A stretch of 64,000 nucleotides of DNA from Imperialibacter roseus. Lineage in GTDB: Bacteria > Bacteroidota > Bacteroidia > Cytophagales > Cyclobacteriaceae. Shown here one piece after another: positions 16,269 to 23,071 of the stretch. The notes under the pieces were generated by a model. The model worked only from the letters and a program-made list of their open reading frames with translations. It was not told where the DNA came from and made no database searches. Where the stretch lies: NCBI RefSeq assembly GCF_032999765.1, contig NZ_CP136051.1:620001-684000 (forward strand), read 5' to 3'. How positions within the stretch are numbered: position 1 is the stretch's first letter; the number at the start of each line of letters is the position of its first letter. Both the position numbers and the translations under genes were made by a program.

Positions 16269-16327
16269 GTTATACTTTATATAACATATCTCAATTCTTT
16301 CCGTATATTTGTTATACTATATATAAC
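16269..16327. promoter_or_regulatory. Candidate operator of PadR 2: two near-identical palindromes
   Basis: GTTATACTTTATATAAC (16269-16285) and GTTATACTATATATAAC (16311-16327) are both GTTATA-N5-TATAAC palindromes, differing at one position and 42 bp (four helical turns) apart. The second ends 9 bp before the PadR 2 start codon. Confidence 0.6.
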
Positions 16328-16336
16328 TAATGGCAA

Positions 16337-16672
16337 ATGGAAAAAGAATACATTGGTGAATTGGAAGAGTTGGTGCTGCTCCTGATAGTGATGCTCAAAG
16401 AAGATGCTTATGGGCTGGCTATCAGAAAGGCTTTGAAGGAGCAAGCGAGCCGCACGGTAACCATCGGCGCAGTACATGGCACGGTAAACCGCCTGGAGAG
16501 CAAAGGCTTTATCGAATCGAGGCTTGGTGGGGCTACCGAAGAAAGAGGAGGCAGGCACAAAAGGATTTTCAGTCTTACAGCCTCTGGTAAAAAGGTGCTG
16601 GAAAGAAGCCGGGACGTGAAGGTCAACCTTTGGATGCAGATTCCCGAACTGGCCATCAACAAGCTAGGCTAA
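16337..16672 (+). CDS. PadR-family transcriptional regulator 2
   Basis: This 111-residue winged-helix regulator has GELEELVLLLIVMLKEDAYGLAI, TIGAVHGTVNRLESKGFIESR and the wing GGATEERGGRHKRIFSLTASG. The leader carries an out-of-frame ATG in AATGGCAAATG, a feature shared with PadR 3, which points to common ancestry of the two leaders. The permease start follows 6 bp after the stop, so the two genes form one transcript. The palindrome pair upstream suggests autoregulation. Confidence 0.9.
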   Translation: MEKEYIGELEELVLLLIVMLKEDAYGLAIRKALKEQASRTVTIGAVHGTVNRLESKGFIESRLGGATEERGGRHKRIFSLTASGKKVLERSRDVKVNLWMQIPELAINKLG

Positions 16673-16678
16673 TTTCGC

Positions 16679-19279
16679 ATGGCTGCATTCAAAAATCCAC
16701 GGCCGTCAAAATTGGCAGAAAAGCTCCTTAGCTGGTTCGTCAAAGATGACCTACTGGACGAAATCCTCGGCGATCTCTATGAATACCACCAGGAGCTTGC
16801 TCACAAGCCTAGCTGGAAAAGGAGGCTTTTCTACTGGTTCCATGTGCTCAATTTTCTGCGGCCCTGGGCATTAAAAAGATTAACAAGGACTAACTCAAAT
16901 TATACAACCATGTTCAAGCACTATTTCAAAATTTCCTGGAGGAACCTTCTCAGGAACAAAGGCTACTCTCTTATCAACATCGGTGGATTGGCGGCTGGGA
17001 TGACGGTAGCCATCCTCATCAGTCTGTGGATCTACGACGAACTCTCTTTTAATAAGTATCACAAAAACTACGATACTATCGCCAAAGTCTACCGTACCAA
17101 TAAGTTTGACAGTTTCGCCAGTACAGTTCATGCGCCGGGGCTTGCCTCTGTACTCAAGACCGACTATGGCGATTTTTTTGAGGAAGTGGCACTTGTGAGA
17201 GGCAGGCTGGAGGAACGGGTTATTGCTGTTGGAGAAAAGAAGTTTTCACAAAGCGGCTACTTTATGCAGGACGGCGGGCCGCAAATCCTTACTCTGAATA
17301 TGAAGTACGGCAGCCAGGGCGGTCTGAAAGAAATGAACTCCATTATGTTATCGTCCTCACTTGCTGGCAAGCTTTTCGGCGAGGCAGACCCTGTTGGGGA
17401 GATGGTGACCATGGATGCCACCACCAACCTACAAGTGACTGGTGTGTATGAAGACCTTCCGAAAAACACTGAATTCAGTGAAGCGTCCTACCTGGCACCT
17501 GCCGAGCTATATGTAAATGGCTGGACAACACTCAATGTATGGGATAATTACTTTACCTACATCTATCTCCAAATCAAACCAGAGCATTCGTTTGATGAGA
17601 TATCAGCTACCATCGCCGAAGCCATGATGCCTCATGTTGACGAGGAAACAGCTGAGTCAGAGCCGAGAATATTTCTTCAGCCAATGAACCAATGGCATCT
17701 TTATTCGGAATTTGATAACGGCACGCCAGTGACAAGCCAGAGGCTGAAAGCCGTTTGGTACAATGGCATCATTGGTGCATTCGTGTTGTTGCTGGCATGC
17801 ATCAATTTTATGAACCTCAGCACAGCCAGATCCGAAAAGCGTGCCAAGGAAGTCGGGATACTCAAAGCGCTTGGTTCGCACCGCAGTCAGCTAATACAGC
17901 AGTTTTTTGGTGAGTCTATGCTGGTAACATTGCTTGCTTCCGTGGTGGCCATTTTCTTAGTGGTGCTGACACTGCCCTGGTTCAATGAGGTGGCAGCCAA
18001 GGCCATGGTATTCCCATGGGCAAGCCCCCTCTTCTGGCTGGCCGTTTTATCGATTGTCGGGATAACCGGAGTGCTGGCAGGCAGTTATCCGGCTCTTTTC
18101 CTTTCCTCGCTCGATGCGGTAAAGGTGCTGAAGGGCACATTCAAGGCCGGACGTTTGGCATCGTTGCCACGGAAAGTGCTGGTTGTTGTCCAATTTACAG
18201 TATCGATCAGCCTGATCATTGGCACGCTGGTAGTGTATCAGCAGCTGGAATACGCCAAGAGCCGGCCCGTTGGCTACTCCAGGGATGGTTTGATCTCGCT
18301 GAGGAGTGCTTCGAAGGAGTTCAAAGGAAAGTACCTGGTGCTAAGAAATGAACTGAAGCAAACAGGCATGGTGGAGGAAATTGCCGAAGCCAACTATTCG
18401 GTGACAGACACTCGTGGCTGGAATGGTGGATTTGCCTGGCATGGAGAAAAATATGAGCAGACATTCAACACTATTTTTGTGACGTATGAGTACGGCAAAA
18501 CCGTCGGTTTACAATTCGTTGATGGCAGAGATTTCTCCAGAGACATAACAAGCGATAAAAGTGGCATCATCATCAACGAGTCAGCCGCTAAGCTATTTGC
18601 GCTGGAAAACCCTGTCGGAGAAGAATTAACCTGGCAAGACAGGGGTTCATACACCATTCTCGGCGTAGTAAAAGACATGGTAAAGGGTTCTCCTTACGAA
18701 CCCACCGATCCGTCGGTCATTTTCTTAGGGGAGTTTGATATGCCCTGGTTGTACATCCGACTTAACCCTGATGTAAGCACGCATGATGCGCTTCCAAAAA
18801 TTCAGGAAGTGTTTGCAAGACTCACCCCATCTACACCCTTCGACTACGCTTTTGCTGATGAAGCATACGCTCTAAAATTTGAGGAAGAAGAGCGAATAGG
18901 TAAACTGGGGTTTGTGTTTGCCGGTTTGGCCATTCTAATCAGTTGCCTGGGATTATTGGGGTTGTCGGCTTTTGTGGCCGAGCAGCGCATTAGGGAAATC
19001 GGCATTCGAAAGGTGCTGGGAGCATCGGTGGCTGGCTTATGGCAAATGCTGTCCAAAGACTTCATCGTGCTTGTTGTTATTTCTTGTGTTATCGCCATGC
19101 CGCTGGCCTGGTATTTTATGGATAGCTGGCTGGATAGCTTTGTGTATCGGTCCGCCATTAGCTGGTTGGTTTTTGCCATTACCGGTGCCATTGCCCTGCT
19201 GATCACAATGGCTACTGTAAGCTTTCAAGCTTTGAAGGCTGCGACTGCTAACCCGGTGAAGTCGTTGAGGACAGAGTAG
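16679..19279 (+). CDS. Orphan FtsX/MacB-type permease with N-terminal prefix (block 2)
   Basis: An 866-residue protein. Its prefix (1-77; RPSKLAEKLLSWFVKDDLLDEILGDLYEY) has lost the cysteine of the usual W-F/Y-C motif, reading WFV. The body starts at Met78 (16910), right after the NSNYTT linker, with TM1 about 97-120, TM2 from about 360, TM5 about 498, TM6 about 742. Coupling loops: KRAKEVGILKALGS and QRIREIGIRKVLGAS. It ends NPVKSLRTE. The body is a close paralogue of the one at 35545-38166 (shared KGYSxINIxGLxAGM, SARSEKRAKEVGI, LASLPRKVLVVxQFTVS), although their prefixes belong to different types. No ATPase adjoins it. Confidence 0.88.
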   Translation: MAAFKNPRPSKLAEKLLSWFVKDDLLDEILGDLYEYHQELAHKPSWKRRLFYWFHVLNFLRPWALKRLTRTNSNYTTMFKHYFKISWRNLLRNKGYSLINIGGLAAGMTVAILISLWIYDELSFNKYHKNYDTIAKVYRTNKFDSFASTVHAPGLASVLKTDYGDFFEEVALVRGRLEERVIAVGEKKFSQSGYFMQDGGPQILTLNMKYGSQGGLKEMNSIMLSSSLAGKLFGEADPVGEMVTMDATTNLQVTGVYEDLPKNTEFSEASYLAPAELYVNGWTTLNVWDNYFTYIYLQIKPEHSFDEISATIAEAMMPHVDEETAESEPRIFLQPMNQWHLYSEFDNGTPVTSQRLKAVWYNGIIGAFVLLLACINFMNLSTARSEKRAKEVGILKALGSHRSQLIQQFFGESMLVTLLASVVAIFLVVLTLPWFNEVAAKAMVFPWASPLFWLAVLSIVGITGVLAGSYPALFLSSLDAVKVLKGTFKAGRLASLPRKVLVVVQFTVSISLIIGTLVVYQQLEYAKSRPVGYSRDGLISLRSASKEFKGKYLVLRNELKQTGMVEEIAEANYSVTDTRGWNGGFAWHGEKYEQTFNTIFVTYEYGKTVGLQFVDGRDFSRDITSDKSGIIINESAAKLFALENPVGEELTWQDRGSYTILGVVKDMVKGSPYEPTDPSVIFLGEFDMPWLYIRLNPDVSTHDALPKIQEVFARLTPSTPFDYAFADEAYALKFEEEERIGKLGFVFAGLAILISCLGLLGLSAFVAEQRIREIGIRKVLGASVAGLWQMLSKDFIVLVVISCVIAMPLAWYFMDSWLDSFVYRSAISWLVFAITGAIALLITMATVSFQALKAATANPVKSLRTE

Positions 19280-19338
19280 GTGATTGTTTACCGAAGGCGA
19301 AAGTTTTGTATATTTAATTAACAAACTGATTTTGTGCC

Positions 19339-19893
19339 ATGGCTACAGAAGTAATGAAGCGGTTGATTAATGTGGACGAGTACTACAAAATGGCTGAGGT
19401 GGGCATACTCAAGCCTGGTGATCGTGTGGAATTAATCAACGGAGAAATATATGAGATGAGTCCGATAGGAAGCAAACATGGAAGTGTTGTCAAAAAGCTG
19501 GCAATGATCTTGAACGAAATTTTAAAGGGTCAGGTAGTGATAGGAATCCAGGATCCTGTAAGACTTGATGAAAGCAACGAGCCAGAACCTGATATTTCCA
19601 TTTTGAAATATAGAGCTGATTTTTATTCTCAGGCTCATCCCGGCCCGCTGGATCTGTTAGCCATCATTGAGGTGGCCGACTCTTCGCTACGTCATGACAG
19701 ACAAGTTAAATTGCCACTCTATGCATTTTATGGAGTCCCAGAATATTGGATCATCGATATTACGACGAAGCAGATAACAGTACATCTTGGCCCTGTTGGA
19801 AACGGCTATTCAAGTCAAAGGAAATTCGGAATGGGAGACGAGATCAACCTGCTGGGCAAAACCATTGTAGTGAGCGATTTGCTCAAATTCTGA
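19339..19893 (+). CDS. Uma2-family (DUF820) putative restriction-endonuclease-fold protein
   Basis: This is a 184-residue protein with the Uma2 layout: PGDRVELINGEIYEMSPIGSKHG near the N-terminus, then EPEPDISIL and LAIIEVADSS, which supply the PD-(D/E)XK acidic residues, and VPEYWIIDITTKQITV. Members are abundant in cyanobacteria and some Bacteroidota; their real substrate is unknown and many accompany mobile or repeated genes. It sits 59 bp after the block-2 permease and ends in a clear terminator at 19941-19970. Confidence 0.85.
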   Translation: MATEVMKRLINVDEYYKMAEVGILKPGDRVELINGEIYEMSPIGSKHGSVVKKLAMILNEILKGQVVIGIQDPVRLDESNEPEPDISILKYRADFYSQAHPGPLDLLAIIEVADSSLRHDRQVKLPLYAFYGVPEYWIIDITTKQITVHLGPVGNGYSSQRKFGMGDEINLLGKTIVVSDLLKF

Positions 19894-19940
19894 CGATTCT
19901 CAAACCTTATTTTGCCACTACTCTTTCCCGGAAGTGATCC

Positions 19941-19970
19941 ATAGCCTCAAATAGAGGCTATTATTTTTTT
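19941..19970 (+). terminator. Rho-independent terminator after the Uma2 gene
   Basis: ATAGCCTC (19941-19948) pairs with GAGGCTAT (19954-19961), then TATTTTTTT. It separates block 2 and the Uma2 gene from block 3. Confidence 0.85.
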
Positions 19971-19977
19971 ACACATA

Positions 19978-20029
19978 TTTACTTAACAAAATTGAAACTA
20001 ATATATTATCTTCACGTTTGTTAAGTAAA
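19978..20029. promoter_or_regulatory. Candidate operator of PadR 3: 13-bp inverted repeat
   Basis: TTTACTTAACAAA (19978-19990) and TTTGTTAAGTAAA (20017-20029) are perfect inverted copies with centres 39 bp apart. The second ends 11 bp before the PadR 3 start. Confidence 0.6.
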
Positions 20030-20040
20030 TAAAATGGCAA

Positions 20041-20367
20041 ATGAAGGAACAATCATTAGGCGAATTTGAAGAGCTGGTGCTGCTGATGGTAGCAGCCCTG
20101 CACGACGAAGCATACGGGGTCACTATCCTCGAAAACCTTGAAGAAAAGCAGAATAAGAAAGTCAACATAAGTGCGATTCACGTAACGCTGAAGCGACTGG
20201 AAGACAAAGGCTTTGTCATTTCCAGGTATGGTGGCATCACTGGTGAGCGAGGCGGTCGCAGAAAGAAGTTCTATGTGATTACGGCTCTGGGTAAAAAGAC
20301 CTTGGATAGCCAATACTCGTTGCGTACGGCGTTGTACCAGCAAATTCCTAAAATCTCCTTTGGGTAA
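20041..20367 (+). CDS. PadR-family transcriptional regulator 3
   Basis: This 108-residue winged-helix regulator (LGEFEELVLLMVAALHDEAYGVTI; NISAIHVTLKRLEDKGFV; wing GGITGERGGRRKKFYVITALG). Its TAA stop overlaps the ATG of the next permease by one base (TAATG), so the two are translationally coupled. It heads block 3, a run of five permease genes to 33516, and is the only regulator in that run. Confidence 0.9.
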   Translation: MKEQSLGEFEELVLLMVAALHDEAYGVTILENLEEKQNKKVNISAIHVTLKRLEDKGFVISRYGGITGERGGRRKKFYVITALGKKTLDSQYSLRTALYQQIPKISFG

Positions 20368-23051
20368 TGAATGCGCAGCCTCCAAAATACCCCCTCCGCT
20401 TCCTCCGCTGGTTTTGCAGGGAAGACTACCTCGACGAGATAGAAGGAGACCTTATTGAGCTTTTTGAAAAACAGGCTGAGAAGTCACCAGAGAGAGCTAA
20501 AAGGAGGTTTGTTTGGGACGTGGTGAAGTCGTTTCGGTTAAGAAATATTAGATCTTTTAAAAGAAGTCAAAACTCAAACAATTATGGTATGTATAAAAGC
20601 TATTTTAGAATTGGCTGGAGGAATCTTTGGAGGAACAAACTTTACAGTGCCCTCAACATATGCGGACTAACATTTGGTATCGCTTGTTTTCTGGTGATCG
20701 GGCTCTATGTATTCGATGAGCTGACTTTTGATTTGCAGCACGGTCATGCAGATAGAATTTACCGGGTAATAGAACAGAAATCTGTGAAAGGTGAGGCGAC
20801 AACTATAGCAGCGGGAAGCTACAAACTTGCAGAGGAGTCAAGGAGCTCAATCCCGGAAGTAGAAAATACTACACGGATGATGAGGCAGGGGCGGGCTAAT
20901 CTGGTTGACCCCGAAAACCCTGTCCCCTTTCAGGAAACAGTAACTGTGGCGGATGAGCATTTCCTGGAGGTATTTGATTTCCCTCTGAGCGCAGGCGATG
21001 AGCGCACGGCACTGAAGGAACCAAACTCCATCATCATCAATGAGGATTTGGCCAGGAGAATTTTTAATAGCACGGATGTCTTGGGCAGGAATTTGCAATT
21101 CAGCCATCGGTCATCCCCTTTGAAAATCACAGGCATTTTTAAGAAACACCCCACCAATTCGAGTTTCACGTTTAACAATGTGATGTCTGAGTCAAGCTTT
21201 TATAATGCCGATTTTTTCAAGCAGACAATGGCATACGATTGGGCCTCAACCAGCTTCTCAGTATATGCTTTGCTCAACCCTGATGCAGACCCCGGATCAG
21301 TTTCAGAGAAAATGACAAGGCTGGTTTTGTCGAACGCCACGCTGGAAGAGGGGACGAAGCTCTCATACAGCCTTCAGGCGCTGAAAGACATGCATCTCTA
21401 TTCTGAGGGGATCGTTGATGGCGCCCGAAACACAAATGTGGAGAGCATCGCACAGGGTAATCCTTTGTATATAAAGATATTTTCCTTTGCCGCCCTTTTC
21501 TCTCTGCTGATTGCCGGGATCAATTATACGAACCTGACAACCGCAAGGGCCTCCAGCCGCACAAAAGAAGTGGGTGTGCGGAAAACAGTCGGTGCCATGC
21601 GAAGTCACCTGATTACGCAGTTTCTCATCGAATCACTGTTGATGACATCCATATCTTTCGCCCTGGCTATTCTTATTGTCAACCTGCTCCTTCCTTCCTT
21701 CAACCATTTTGTCGGCAAGCAACTTTCTCTCGGAATTTCCACCGACTACTGGTTTTGGTTAACTACTATTTCTCTTGTCACTACAATAGGACTAGCGTCA
21801 GGCACTTATGGGGCACTACTGCTTTCTCATTTTAAGCCGGTTTCCTTATTACGGAAATTGAGTCTCCAGCGCAAAGGTGATCTCTCGTTAAGAAAGGGGC
21901 TGGTCATTTTTCAATTCACTATTTCGATAGTGATGGTTATCGGAACCATTGTTCTCCTGCTACAAGTAGGCTATCTGAATGAAACGAACCTGGGTTTTAA
22001 CAAAGACCTCCTGGTGGTGATCGACGTAAATACTGGTCAGGCACGGTCGAATTTTGAGACTGTAAAAAATGAAATGGCCAAAGTGCCGTCAGTAAGGGAC
22101 GTGTCGGTCAGCTCCAGGGTTCCCGGCGAGTGGAAAACGTTTCGAACGATCAAAATAAAAAATCAGGGGAGCACTGATGATCCTCTCGTTTCTTATATGA
22201 TCGGCGCAGATAAGGATTTTTTGAGAACCTTTGAAATTGAATTAGCAGACGGCAGAAATTTCGACACACCTCTGGACTCCTCCAGCATTATCGTTAATGA
22301 AACTGCTGCTAAGATGCTTAATATCACGGAGGCCTATGGCCAGGTGGTGGACATTCCCGAAGTGTCCAGAGACGGGGCATTTGGGCCTATTAATGACGAG
22401 AATAAGCCTTTTAGTCCAAGAATAATCGGCGTTGTTAAGGATTTTCATTTTCAATCATTGCATGAGAAGATACAACCTCTGATTCTCGCTTATAATCAAA
22501 ACCCAATACACAACATTGATTACTATTCGGTAAGAATCGCTCCGACGGATATACAGGGCACGCTCGACAAGCTGAAAACCATAATGGTTAGCAATGCTGC
22601 GCATGACCCTTTCGAGTACCATTTTCTAGCTGAGCAGCTGGCGTTATTTTACGTGGAGGATGAGCGCAGACAAGCCCTGCTTGGATGGGTAGCGTTGGCA
22701 ACCATCTTTATCGCTTGCCTGGGGTTATTTGGATTGGCAACGTTCGCCACTCAGCAGCGGGTGAAAGAAATCGGTGTCAGGAAGGTGCTGGGAGCAACCG
22801 TTCTAAACCTTGTATCATTATTATCCAGAGAATTTATAAAGCTGGTTTTAATTGCAAATGTCATTGCCTTACCTATTGCGTGGTGGGCAGTCAATACCTG
22901 GCTGCAAGAATATGCTTATCATCTTGAATTGAAATGGTGGATGTTTGGTCTGGCCACCGCCTCAACAATAATAATTGCAGTTATTACCATTAGTCAACAG
23001 GCCATCCGGACGGCTGTGACTAATCCCGTAAAATCGTTGAGAACAGAATAA
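20367..23051 (+). CDS. Orphan FtsX/MacB-type permease with N-terminal prefix (block 3, gene 1)
   Basis: At 894 residues this is the longest permease of the array. Prefix 1-71 (PPKYPLRFLRWFCREDYLDE...) is the block-3 type and at DNA level is 96% identical to that of the fifth gene of the block. The linker SQNSNNYG leads to the body at MYKSYFRIGWRNL. TM2 begins about 366, TM5 about 509, TM6 about 771; the second periplasmic domain is longer than in its neighbours (insert around INDENKPFSPRI). Coupling loops: SRTKEVGVRKTVGAM and QRVKEIGVRKVLGAT. It ends NPVKSLRTE. Its start overlaps the PadR 3 stop. No ATPase adjoins it. Confidence 0.88.
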   Translation: MNAQPPKYPLRFLRWFCREDYLDEIEGDLIELFEKQAEKSPERAKRRFVWDVVKSFRLRNIRSFKRSQNSNNYGMYKSYFRIGWRNLWRNKLYSALNICGLTFGIACFLVIGLYVFDELTFDLQHGHADRIYRVIEQKSVKGEATTIAAGSYKLAEESRSSIPEVENTTRMMRQGRANLVDPENPVPFQETVTVADEHFLEVFDFPLSAGDERTALKEPNSIIINEDLARRIFNSTDVLGRNLQFSHRSSPLKITGIFKKHPTNSSFTFNNVMSESSFYNADFFKQTMAYDWASTSFSVYALLNPDADPGSVSEKMTRLVLSNATLEEGTKLSYSLQALKDMHLYSEGIVDGARNTNVESIAQGNPLYIKIFSFAALFSLLIAGINYTNLTTARASSRTKEVGVRKTVGAMRSHLITQFLIESLLMTSISFALAILIVNLLLPSFNHFVGKQLSLGISTDYWFWLTTISLVTTIGLASGTYGALLLSHFKPVSLLRKLSLQRKGDLSLRKGLVIFQFTISIVMVIGTIVLLLQVGYLNETNLGFNKDLLVVIDVNTGQARSNFETVKNEMAKVPSVRDVSVSSRVPGEWKTFRTIKIKNQGSTDDPLVSYMIGADKDFLRTFEIELADGRNFDTPLDSSSIIVNETAAKMLNITEAYGQVVDIPEVSRDGAFGPINDENKPFSPRIIGVVKDFHFQSLHEKIQPLILAYNQNPIHNIDYYSVRIAPTDIQGTLDKLKTIMVSNAAHDPFEYHFLAEQLALFYVEDERRQALLGWVALATIFIACLGLFGLATFATQQRVKEIGVRKVLGATVLNLVSLLSREFIKLVLIANVIALPIAWWAVNTWLQEYAYHLELKWWMFGLATASTIIIAVITISQQAIRTAVTNPVKSLRTE
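20385..20578 (+). repeat. Prefix-coding DNA repeat, copy in block 3 gene 1
   Basis: These 194 nt match 30952-31145 at 186 positions without a gap. Similarity stops abruptly at the linker/internal ATG, after which the two genes share only scattered residues. This is the pattern expected from recent gene conversion or duplication of the prefix alone. Confidence 0.8.
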
Positions 23052-23071
23052 ACGCTTTCAATCTACGCCGT

